DNA of 5,034 bases, taken from the NCBI GenBank assembly GCA_021786215.1, contig JAJYNT010000036.1, positions 1 through 5,034 of the forward strand, in the 5' to 3' direction. The translations under genes were made by a program, and so were the position numbers. Below the pieces are notes generated by a model. That model was not told the origin of the DNA, made no database searches, and saw nothing but the letters and a program-made list of their open reading frames with translations. This DNA comes from Chloroflexota bacterium (GTDB taxonomy: Bacteria; Chloroflexota; UBA6077). This document shows positions 1 through 5,034 of the stretch, one piece after another. The stretch's first letter is position 1. Each line of letters opens with the position of its first letter.

Positions 1-15
1 TCTTCCGGTTGAACC

Positions 16-43
16 GTGTCAAATTGAGGGCCGATGCTATAAT
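16..43 (+). promoter_or_regulatory. Predicted sigma-70 type promoter of mrfA (extended -10)
   Basis: A perfect -10 hexamer TATAAT lies at 38-43, preceded by TGC at 35-37, which makes it an extended -10. With a 16-base spacer the -35 position is GTGTCA at 16-21, four of six matches to TTGACA. A weak -35 is tolerated in extended -10 promoters. Transcription would start near position 50, giving a leader of about 28 bases before the ATG at 79. A short inverted repeat (CGGTT/AACCG, 6-10 and 12-16) abuts the -35 and could be an operator or the end of an upstream structure. No LexA-type box is visible. The promoter is inferred from consensus only. Confidence 0.65.
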
Positions 44-78
44 GGGCGCTGCACTCAACCCCCTGCTGTGAGGCGCCC

Positions 79-2337
79 ATGAACCTGGTCCAGGCCGTCG
101 ACGCTTTCCTCGCCTCCGAACTCTCGGCCGGCGTCACCGTCCACCGCCGCCTACCGGCTCGTGAAGCGGTCTATTCCCCCTTCTCTACCGGCACCGACCC
201 ACGGTTGATCTCGGTGCTGCGGGATCGGGGCATCCGGGCCCCCTACTCCCACCAGGCGGAGGCGATGGCCCACGTTCAGGCCGGTCGTAACGTGGTCGTG
301 GTCACACCCACCGCCTCGGGGAAAACCCTCTGCTACAACGCCCCCGTGCTGGACGCTATCTTGAAGGAGCCGGAGACCCGAGCCCTCTACCTCTTTCCCA
401 CCAAGGCCCTCTCCCAGGACCAGCTGGCCGAGCTCCACAGTCTGGTGGAGGCGCTGGAGGTGGACATAAAGACCTACACCTACGACGGCGACACCCCCGC
501 CACCGCCCGCCGGATTGTCCGCTCCGCGGGCCACGTCGTGGTTACCAACCCCGACATGCTCCACGCCGGCATCCTTCCGCACCACTCCAAGTGGGTAAAG
601 CTGTTCGAGAAGCTCCAGTTCGTGGTGGTGGACGAGCTGCACACCTACCGGGGGGTCTTCGGTAGCCATCTGGGTAACCTGCTGCGCCGGCTGAAGCGGG
701 TGTGCCGCCACTACGGCTCCAATCCCCAGTTCATCTGCAGCTCCGCCACGATCGCCAATCCCAAGGAGTTGGCCGAGCGGCTGCTGGAGGAGCCTGTGGA
801 ACTGGTGGACGAGAACGGCGCACCCTCGGGGGCGCGTGACGTCATCTTCTACGATCCGCCGGTCCTCAACCGGCAGCTGGGGATCCGCCGCAGCGCGCTT
901 CTGGAGGCTCGGAGGATCGCCGAGCGCTTCCTGGTCCCCAACGACATCCAGACCATCCTGTTCGGGCGGAGTCGCCTGTCCGTGGAGGTGCTGCTCACCT
1001 ACATGAAGGAGGCCGCTGCCCGCGGCAGGAAGCCGGAGGGGAGCGTGCGGGGATATCGCGGGGGATACCTCCCTAACGAGCGGCGGGCGATCGAACGGGG
1101 GATCCGGGAAGGCTCCATCCGGACGGTGGTCAGCACCAACGCCCTGGAGTTGGGGATCGACATCGGGGGGTTGGAGGCCAGCCTTCTCGTGGGTTACCCC
1201 GGCACTATTGCCAGCAGTTGGCAGCAGATGGGACGTGCCGGCCGGCGGCGGGGGCAGGCCCTGTCGATGTTCATCGCCACCAGCGATCCGCTTGACCAGT
1301 ACATCGTGAGCCATCCCGACTACTTCTTCGGCCAGGCGCCCGAGAGCGGTCTGGTGAACCCGGACAACCTGCTGGTGATGATGGACCACCTGAAGTGCGC
1401 CGCCTTCGAGCTGCCCTTCCGGGATGGGGAGCCGTTCGGTAGTGCGTCGGTGGCCGAGATGTTGGAGTACCTTGGGGAGGAGCGGGTGCTGCACCACGCT
1501 CGGGATCGCTGGCACTGGATGTCGGAGGCGTTCCCGGCGGAGTCGGTGGGGCTGCGGGCGGCGGCGCGGGAGAACTTCGTCATCATCGACGTGACGGACC
1601 CGCAGCCTCGGGTGATCGGCGAGGTGGACCGCTTCGCGGCGCCGATGCTGATCCACGAGGAGGCGATATACCTCCACGGTAGCGAGCAGTACCAGGTGGA
1701 GAAGCTGGACTACGAGAACAAGAAGGCCTACGTCCGCCACGTGGACGTGGACTACTACACCGACGCCAGCTTAGCGGTGAACCTGGCGGTGCTGGAGGAG
1801 TTCGACCAGTCGCGGGAGGGGGTGGCATCCCGTGCGCACGGCGAGGTGAACGTGACGGTGTTGGCCACCATGTTCAAGAAGATCAAGTTCGACACTCACG
1901 AGAACGTCGGCTCTGGCCCCATCCACCTGCCCGAGGAGTCGATGCACACAACTGCCTACTGGCTCTCCCTCTCGCCGGAGGCCACGGCCGGGCTGGGGAA
2001 GGAGGAGCTGCAGGCGGGGCTGCTGGGGCTGGCCAATGCTCTGGGGCTCGTGGCGACGGTGGTGCTGATGTGCGACCGCCGCGACCTGCGCACCGCCGTC
2101 GAGGTCTCCTCGCCCCACACAGGGCTGCCGACGGTCTACCTCTACGAGGCCTATCCCGGAGGTGTGGGCTTCAGCCCCAAGCTGTACCGGATGCATCGCA
2201 CCCTGTTGGAGGAGGCTCATCGCTTGGTGGCCAGCTGCGAGTGCGAGCGGGGTTGCCCCTCCTGCGTCGGCCCCCTGCTGGAGGTGGGCGAGGGGGCGAA
2301 GGGTGCGACGCGGAGGATGCTCGCTGCCATTCTCTGA
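79..2337 (+). CDS. mrfA: MrfA/YprA-family DExH-box DNA helicase with C-terminal DUF1998 zinc-binding domain
   Basis: This is a cytoplasmic ATP-dependent superfamily 2 DNA helicase of the MrfA (YprA, mitomycin repair factor A) family. In B. subtilis MrfA is a 3'-5' helicase that works with the nuclease MrfB to repair mitomycin adducts outside the UvrABC pathway. All core motifs are visible: a Q-motif-like YSHQ (56-59), Walker A TPTASGKT (76-83), Walker B DELH (185-188), SAT (222-224), motif V around TNALELGID (353-361) and motif VI QMGRAGR (383-389). The C-terminal DUF1998 region ends in four cysteines, C720-x-C722-x3-C726-x2-C729, matching the zinc site needed for MrfA function. The length of 752 residues is normal for the family and nothing is truncated. 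The ATG at 79 is chosen because the N-terminus, including LPAREAVYSPF, looks complete for the family and GAGG (70-73) lies 5 bases upstream. Its usual partner mrfB is downstream but separated by a transposase island. Confidence 0.93.
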   Translation: MNLVQAVDAFLASELSAGVTVHRRLPAREAVYSPFSTGTDPRLISVLRDRGIRAPYSHQAEAMAHVQAGRNVVVVTPTASGKTLCYNAPVLDAILKEPETRALYLFPTKALSQDQLAELHSLVEALEVDIKTYTYDGDTPATARRIVRSAGHVVVTNPDMLHAGILPHHSKWVKLFEKLQFVVVDELHTYRGVFGSHLGNLLRRLKRVCRHYGSNPQFICSSATIANPKELAERLLEEPVELVDENGAPSGARDVIFYDPPVLNRQLGIRRSALLEARRIAERFLVPNDIQTILFGRSRLSVEVLLTYMKEAAARGRKPEGSVRGYRGGYLPNERRAIERGIREGSIRTVVSTNALELGIDIGGLEASLLVGYPGTIASSWQQMGRAGRRRGQALSMFIATSDPLDQYIVSHPDYFFGQAPESGLVNPDNLLVMMDHLKCAAFELPFRDGEPFGSASVAEMLEYLGEERVLHHARDRWHWMSEAFPAESVGLRAAARENFVIIDVTDPQPRVIGEVDRFAAPMLIHEEAIYLHGSEQYQVEKLDYENKKAYVRHVDVDYYTDASLAVNLAVLEEFDQSREGVASRAHGEVNVTVLATMFKKIKFDTHENVGSGPIHLPEESMHTTAYWLSLSPEATAGLGKEELQAGLLGLANALGLVATVVLMCDRRDLRTAVEVSSPHTGLPTVYLYEAYPGGVGFSPKLYRMHRTLLEEAHRLVASCECERGCPSCVGPLLEVGEGAKGATRRMLAAIL

Positions 2338-2373
2338 ACCGCTAGCGGCGTTACGGGCGGCTATCTTGGCCGT

Positions 2374-2449
2374 GGTGAGCCCAGGGCTTATGGCAGTTGC
2401 CAGAATAATGGGGCACACCGTCTCGGCCCTGAAGGACCGGGCTAAGCCC
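2374..2449 (+). repeat. Decayed REP-like unit, outer left copy
   Basis: This part of the mrfA downstream spacer seems to be a degraded relative of the intact REP-like unit at 2487-2534, in the same orientation. Its start (GTGAGCCCAGGGCT, 2375-2388) resembles GTGAGCCCGAGGCT at 2484-2497. Its end (2418-2446) aligns with 2502-2537 through CCGTC, TGAA.GACC and GGGCTAAG if the second small hairpin is deleted. A stretch of about 27 bases in the middle has no counterpart. It retains short palindromes: AGCCC/GGGCT (2378-2388), TGGCA/TGCCA (2391-2402) and GGGCT/AGCCC (2439-2449). GGGCTTA (2384-2390) can also pair with TAAGCCC (2443-2449). No T-run follows, so it is not a clear terminator for mrfA. Alignment was by eye, so homology is moderately supported. 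Confidence 0.5.
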
Positions 2450-2486
2450 ATGGTTGTAGCCGTGTATTGGAATTGGACCTGAAGTG

Positions 2487-2534
2487 AGCCCGAGGCTAAA
2501 GCCGTCGGGCTGAAAAGACCAAGCCCTTCGGGCT
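2487..2534 (+). repeat. Intact 48-base REP-like unit, left copy (two hairpins)
   Basis: The unit has two hairpins. Hairpin A (2487-2511) has an outer 7-base-pair stem, AGCCCGA with TCGGGCT, then a bulged G at 2504, then an inner 4-base-pair stem GGCT/AGCC closed by AA. A stem with a single bulged base is typical of REP sequences. Hairpin B (2522-2534) is AGCCC-TTC-GGGCT. A GTAG tetranucleotide, the type recognised beside REP hairpins in Escherichia coli, occurs just after it at 2537-2540, though its placement may be chance. The unit matches the reverse complement of 3008-3055 at 44 of 48 positions. Lying in the transposase leader, it could also affect mRNA stability. Confidence 0.85.
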
Positions 2535-2544
2535 AAGTAGAGCC

Positions 2545-2550
2545 GGGAGG
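2545..2550 (+). promoter_or_regulatory. Ribosome binding site of the transposase gene
   Basis: GGGAGG lies 6 bases before the ATG at 2557, a strong Shine-Dalgarno match at good spacing. It is the best ribosome binding site in the window and fixes the transposase start. It lies just inside the left REP-like unit. Confidence 0.75.
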
Positions 2551-2556
2551 CGTCAC

Positions 2557-2988
2557 ATGACCTACTGGCGGCTGTTCTACCATGTGGTCTGGGCTACCAA
2601 GGATCGGGAGCCACTGATTCGTCCTGACTTGGAGCAAGACTTATGGAGAGTAATTGTCGGCAAGACAACTGCTCAGGGTGCGGCTGTCCATGCAGTTGGA
2701 GGCACCGAGGATCATGTGCACGTGGTTGCTTCCGTGCCGCCGCGCCTGGCGTTGTCCGAGTTCGTGGCACAACTCAAGGGCAGCAGCTCCCACTTTGTCA
2801 ACCACAAGCTAGCGTCGTCCGACCCTTTTGGCTGGCAAGCCGAATACGGAATCTTGTCATTCGATGGGAAGCAGCTGGACAGAATGGTTAGGTACGTCAG
2901 GGATCAACGGCAACACCACTTGGAGCGCACAACGATCCCTATCCTCGAGAGGGTGGTTGCCGATGAGCAGGAGGCTCGTAGACTGTGA
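2557..2988 (+). CDS. tnpA: REP-associated tyrosine transposase (RAYT; IS200/IS605-like Y1/HUH transposase)
   Basis: This is a 143-residue single-domain Y1 transposase. The family nicks and rejoins single-stranded DNA at hairpins using one tyrosine and an HUH metal site. Visible landmarks are the N-terminal YHVVWATKDREP (8-19), the HUH motif in EDHVHVV (H53 and H55), the FGWQAEYG segment (91-98) and the catalytic-tyrosine helix VRYVRDQRQHH (111-121) with Y113 as the presumed nucleophile. The YVRDQ..HH form and the flanking inverted REP-like units point to the RAYT group rather than a classic IS200 element. All catalytic residues are present and the frame is open, so it may be active. GC is lower than in its neighbours: two sampled 60-base lines give about 52-53% against 67-77% in flanking genes, suggesting separate origin. 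A strong GGGAGG precedes the start. Confidence 0.9.
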   Translation: MTYWRLFYHVVWATKDREPLIRPDLEQDLWRVIVGKTTAQGAAVHAVGGTEDHVHVVASVPPRLALSEFVAQLKGSSSHFVNHKLASSDPFGWQAEYGILSFDGKQLDRMVRYVRDQRQHHLERTTIPILERVVADEQEARRL

Positions 2989-3007
2989 GGGGCATTGCTG
3001 CGGTCCT

Positions 3008-3055
3008 AGCCCGAAGGGCTTCGTGTTTTCAGCCCGATGGCTTCAGCCTCGGGCT
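3008..3055 (-). repeat. Intact 48-base REP-like unit, right copy (inverted)
   Basis: The reverse complement of this stretch matches 2487-2534 at 44 of 48 positions. The four differences lie in the loop of hairpin A (AA versus GA), its bulged base (G versus A) and the linker between the hairpins (two bases), so every paired position is kept. On the + strand hairpin B (AGCCC-GAA-GGGCT, 3008-3020) comes 19 bases after the transposase stop and is followed by TCGTGTTTTC. It could act as a weak terminator for that gene, but the T-run is short and displaced. Confidence 0.85.
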
Positions 3056-3081
3056 GGTCTTGCCTGCTGGTTGTGTCTGCT

Positions 3082-3130
3082 CCGACGCTTCCGTGCATAT
3101 GGAGCAGCCCGATAGCTTTGGCCTCAGGCA
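3082..3130 (-). repeat. Decayed REP-like unit, outer right copy
   Basis: Positions 3106-3130 match the hairpin A part of the right REP-like unit (3031-3055) at 20 of 25 positions in the same orientation. The preceding bases (3082-3095, with CCGA, GCTT and CGTG in order) resemble its hairpin B and linker with small gaps. Several stem pairs are broken, for example 3106 with 3130, and 3110 with 3126. It therefore looks like an older, eroded copy. It mirrors the decayed copy on the other side of the island. The rest of the spacer up to the mrfB start shows no gene and no clear promoter. Confidence 0.6.
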
Positions 3131-3172
3131 GGCGTTGGCGGTCACGGCCGGTCTCGCTGAGTGCCTTTCCCC

Positions 3173-4501
3173 ATGACCTCCGATGACCTCCGGGCCCGCC
3201 TGGCCCGCCTGGGCTACCAGTTGAAGACGGGGGCAACCCCCCAAGGCAGCGGGGAGCAAGCATCACTCGCTGAGCCCTCACCCCGTGAACATGCCAGAGG
3301 GCATGTTCACGCCTCTCCCAGAGGGAGAGGGATGTATCCCATTGGCCAGGTGGTGGAGGGTAGCTACCTCTCCACTCCTTACGGCGACTGCTTTGTCGCG
3401 GAGCACCATCACCCCGCCGGACATCCCCACGGGTCCTATCGTCTGGATGAGGCGCTGGAGGTGGCTCCGGAGCAGCTCTCCTGGCTGGGGAGGGATCCCC
3501 GACTCGCGGGTATCGACCTCTCCCGCTGCGCCTTTCTGGATACCGAGACCACCGGGCTCGCTGGGGGCACCGGCACCTACGCCTTCCTGGTGGGGCTCGG
3601 CCACTTCCGGGGGAGTCGCTTCGTCGTCCGGCAGTTCTTCATGGAGGACTACGATGCCGAGGATGCGGTCCTCCATGCGCTGATCGAGGCGGTGGAGCCG
3701 TTGGAGGGTGTGGTGACCTTCAACGGCAAGGCCTTCGACCTTCCGCTGCTGGAGACCCGCTTTCAGATGCTTCGTCGACCCTTTCCACTGAAGGGATTTC
3801 CCCACCTGGATCTGCTCTTCCCTGCCCGCCGTCTCTGGCGGGAGCGGCTCGATAGCTGCGCCCTCGCCTTCCTCGAAGTCGAGATCCTGGGGGTGGAGCG
3901 GGATCGGGACGTCCCGGGGTGGCTGATCCCCACCATCTACTTCAACTATCTCCAGAGTTGGGATGCTCGGCCCCTCGCTCCCGTCTTCGAGCACAACCGG
4001 CAGGACCTCCTATCCCTGGCCACGCTGGCCGTTCGGCTTGCGCGCCAGTACGCGGATCCATTTCACCCGGAACTGGAGGATCCTCGGGACCTGGTTGCCC
4101 TGGGGACTGTCTTCGAGGGATTGGAGATGGTGGACCGCGCGGCCCTCTGCTATGAAAGGGCCGTAGAGCTGGCGCCGGCAGGCGACCTGCGCGGCCGGGC
4201 GATGCTGCGGTTGGGGAAGCTGTACAAGCGGCTGCGGCTCCGGCAGGATGCCGTGGAGGTCTGGCGAAAGCTGTCTGCCACCGGGCATGGCTACAGCCTG
4301 GTGGCTCACGTGGAGATGGCCAAGCACTACGAGCACGTAGCCAGGGACTACCTGCAGGCCGAGCGGATCACCCTTCAGGCCTTGGCGGCCCTGGAGCTGC
4401 GGACCGCGCGCTTCGAGCCCTGGCGTGCGGATCGAGAGCGACAGGAGTTGGAGTGCCGGCTGGCGCGGCTGCGCCGCAAGTTGAGCCGGCAGGCCAAGTA
4501 G
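3173..4501 (+). CDS. mrfB: MrfB/YprB-family DEDDh exonuclease (RNase H-like fold) with C-terminal TPR-like repeats
   Basis: This is the predicted nuclease partner of MrfA. The exonuclease domain shows all DEDDh motifs, numbered from ATG 3173: DTETTG (D123, E125), FNGKAFD (D189) and HNRQD (H274, D278). Family signatures SWLGRDPRLAGIDL and FLDTETTGLAGGTGTYAFLVGLG precede and include the first motif. The C-terminal third (about 303-410) has TPR-like helical pairs, such as LGTVFEGLEMVDRAALCYERAVEL and LGKLYKRLRLRQDAVEVWRKL, likely for protein contacts. A basic tail ends the protein. The start is uncertain. ATG 3173 gives 442 residues beginning MTSDDLRARLARLGYQ, which fits family N-termini. An in-frame GTG at 3161 adds four residues, and ATG 3332 would remove the N-terminal segment. 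None of the upstream starts has a clear ribosome binding site. A 57-base palindromic repeat lies in frame at 3275-3331. In B. subtilis mrfB directly follows mrfA; here a transposase island lies between. Confidence 0.9.
   Translation: MTSDDLRARLARLGYQLKTGATPQGSGEQASLAEPSPREHARGHVHASPRGRGMYPIGQVVEGSYLSTPYGDCFVAEHHHPAGHPHGSYRLDEALEVAPEQLSWLGRDPRLAGIDLSRCAFLDTETTGLAGGTGTYAFLVGLGHFRGSRFVVRQFFMEDYDAEDAVLHALIEAVEPLEGVVTFNGKAFDLPLLETRFQMLRRPFPLKGFPHLDLLFPARRLWRERLDSCALAFLEVEILGVERDRDVPGWLIPTIYFNYLQSWDARPLAPVFEHNRQDLLSLATLAVRLARQYADPFHPELEDPRDLVALGTVFEGLEMVDRAALCYERAVELAPAGDLRGRAMLRLGKLYKRLRLRQDAVEVWRKLSATGHGYSLVAHVEMAKHYEHVARDYLQAERITLQALAALELRTARFEPWRADRERQELECRLARLRRKLSRQAK
3275..3331 (+). repeat. 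57-base double-palindrome repeat inserted in frame within mrfB
   Basis: Two adjacent hairpins make up this stretch. The first has a perfect 10-base-pair stem, GTGAACATGC (3285-3294) with GCATGTTCAC (3301-3310), and a 6-base loop. The second has a perfect 8-base-pair stem, CCTCTCCC (3312-3319) with GGGAGAGG (3323-3330), and a 3-base loop. A CCCTCACCCC lead-in begins it. The CCCTCACCCC...CCTCTCCCAGAGGGAGAGGG pattern resembles dispersed intergenic palindromic repeats that I recall from several GC-rich bacteria; this was not searched. Here it is inside a coding frame and covers exactly 19 codons, reading PSPREHARGHVHASPRGRG. It falls in the linker between the N-terminal helix and the conserved part of MrfB. 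It differs in sequence from the REP-like units around the transposase. Confidence 0.8.
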
Positions 4502-4614
4502 GAACTGGTTTCTGTCTCCGATGGCTCGAGTGGGAGGGTTGCCCGCACCAGCCCGCGCCCACGGATGAACGTTGGAAGCAGCATCTGTTAACATGCCAGC
4601 AAGAACCACCGCGT

Positions 4615-4619
4615 GAGGT
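4615..4619 (+). promoter_or_regulatory. Ribosome binding site that sets the DsrE-like start
   Basis: GAGGT lies 4 bases before ATG 4624 and 7 bases before the adjacent ATG 4627. It favours these tandem methionine codons over upstream in-frame starts such as ATG 4453, which would overlap mrfB. The spacing slightly favours 4627. Confidence 0.55.
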
Positions 4620-4623
4620 ATGC

Positions 4624-4980
4624 ATGATGGAACGACGGGAAGCCGACGGAACCGTGCTGGTGCTGGATGCGGACACCCTGGGCCGAGGCGACGACGAACT
4701 TGGATCCCAGCTGATGGTGAACTTCCTGCGCACGATCGCCTTTCGGGACGAGGTTCCCGGGACGGTGGTGTGCTACAACACTGGAGTGAAGCTGGCAGAG
4801 CAGGGCTCCTCGGCAGTGCCGATGCTGGAAGCCCTGGCGCAGAAGGGTGCCGAGATCGTTCTCTGCGGTACCTGCGTGAGCTATTTCAAGATGGCCGAGC
4901 GGCTGGCTCTCGGCCGCGTCAGCAACATGCAGGAGATCGTGGATCTCCTGATGAATGCAGGGCGGACCATCTACGCGTAA
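4624..4980 (+). CDS. DsrE-family protein resembling the C-terminal domain of YedF
   Basis: This encodes a 118-residue soluble protein with the DsrE/DsrF-like fold. Landmarks match the C-terminal domain of the sulfurtransferase-like selenium metabolism protein YedF: DADTLGRGDDELGSQLM (15-31), FLRTIAF (34-40), YNTGVKLAEQGS (51-62), a CGTC motif (C81, C84) followed by a YF aromatic pair, and SNMQEIVDLLMNAG (100-113). DsrE-fold proteins carry sulfur as cysteine persulfide in relay systems such as TusBCD; C81 or C84 is the likely carrier if that activity is kept. Full YedF proteins also have an N-terminal TusA-like domain with a CPxP motif, absent here: the 122 bases after mrfB hold no such sequence in frame. 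The gene lies close behind mrfB on the same strand and may be co-transcribed. No selenium or sulfur gene is visible nearby, so the pathway is unproven. The start at 4624 or 4627 is set by GAGGT upstream. Confidence 0.82.
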   Translation: MMERREADGTVLVLDADTLGRGDDELGSQLMVNFLRTIAFRDEVPGTVVCYNTGVKLAEQGSSAVPMLEALAQKGAEIVLCGTCVSYFKMAERLALGRVSNMQEIVDLLMNAGRTIYA

Positions 4981-4989
4981 TCCATTCGG

Positions 4990-5003
4990 TTCTGAGTTCT
5001 GAG
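4990..5003. repeat. Tandem duplicate of the heptamer TTCTGAG
   Basis: TTCTGAG occurs twice head to tail, starting 10 bases after the stop of the DsrE-like gene. Two copies are too few to show a functional array. The remaining bases to the window end hold no recognisable gene start or terminator. Confidence 0.6.
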
Positions 5004-5034
5004 TGTTGATCGCGAATCGCTTGACGAGATCGGA

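Larger units (their letters stand above)
2487..3055 (+). mobile_element. REP/RAYT island: Y1 transposase gene flanked by inverted REP-like units (REPtron-like)
   Basis: The unit comprises a 48-base REP-like repeat, the transposase gene and the same repeat inverted, 569 bases in all. This layout is that of a REPtron: a RAYT gene (relative of IS200/IS605 TnpA) flanked by REP sequences in opposite orientation. Such transposases act on single-stranded REP hairpins and are often domesticated rather than freely mobile. No accessory gene of the TnpB or IscB type is present. No target-site duplication was sought as proof, because IS200/IS605-type enzymes do not make one. The island sits between mrfA and mrfB, which are adjacent in B. 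subtilis, and its gene has lower GC than both. The 48-base repeats are the limits of clear similarity. The true element ends are inferred. Confidence 0.75.

Noticed and set aside
151..1740. A 529-codon open frame on the - strand opposite mrfA
   Set aside because: It is antisense to a complete, motif-bearing helicase gene. Its product is low in recognisable motifs and rich in His, Gly, Val and Leu, as expected from the mirror frame of a GC-rich gene.
2339..2348. CCGCTAGCGG just after the mrfA stop as an intrinsic terminator
   Set aside because: It is a perfect palindrome with no loop and no following T-run, so it does not form a normal terminator hairpin.
2374..3130. The palindromic spacers as a CRISPR array
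   Set aside because: The repeats are only two clear copies in inverted orientation around a transposase, with no regular spacers and no cas gene.
3285..3310. GTGAACATGC/GCATGTTCAC as a LexA (SOS) operator
   Set aside because: The GAAC and GTTC halves are too far apart for the Gram-positive LexA box (GAAC-N4-GTTC) and lie within a coding region. The repeat explanation fits better.
3278..3994. A 238-codon open frame on the - strand opposite mrfB
   Set aside because: It has no recognisable domain and lies over the conserved exonuclease motifs of mrfB. It is a GC-driven shadow frame.
4453..4623. N-terminal extension of the DsrE-like protein from ATG 4453, as a possible TusA half of YedF
   Set aside because: It overlaps the end of mrfB, has no CPxP motif or TusA-like pattern, and a ribosome binding site instead marks the start near 4624.
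5021..5026. TTGACG near the window end as the -35 of a next gene's promoter
   Set aside because: Five of six bases match the -35 consensus, but the window ends before any -10 could be seen, so it cannot be supported.

Overview
The window looks like chromosomal DNA from a GC-rich bacterium. Coding regions are long and dense, and sampled 60-base stretches of the flanking genes run about 67-77% GC. The main genes are bacterial DNA-repair types. The lineage cannot be fixed from sequence alone. The MrfA/MrfB pair occurs in Bacillota, Chloroflexota, Actinomycetota and Deinococcota-type genomes; I lean weakly to Chloroflexota or a GC-rich Bacillota. All recognisable genes are on the + strand.

Layout. 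Positions 1-78 hold a good promoter for a 752-residue DExH helicase of the MrfA (YprA) family (79-2337). About 800 bases further on is its expected partner, a DEDDh exonuclease with a TPR-like tail of the MrfB (YprB) family (3173-4501). A short DsrE-type protein resembling the C-terminal half of YedF follows (4624-4980). The window ends in 54 bases without a gene.

The space between the helicase and the exonuclease is the most interesting part. It holds a small Y1/HUH transposase of the REP-associated (RAYT) type (2557-2988), with lower GC than its neighbours. It is bracketed by two 48-base REP-like units in inverted orientation (2487-2534 and 3008-3055), identical at 44 of 48 positions. All four differences fall in unpaired positions of the predicted hairpins. 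Outside these lie decayed relatives in the same inverted layout (about 2374-2449 and 3082-3130), so the island looks like a nested REP/RAYT array. A second, unrelated palindromic repeat of exactly 57 bases (3275-3331) lies in frame inside the N-terminal part of the exonuclease gene and codes for 19 residues.

How the genes fit together. MrfA and MrfB are known from Bacillus subtilis as a helicase and nuclease pair that repairs mitomycin-type DNA adducts independently of UvrABC, and there they form an operon. Here the same pair appears to have been separated by a transposase and its repeats, which may have changed co-transcription and left mrfB without a clear ribosome binding site. The DsrE-like gene has no visible functional tie to them beyond position.
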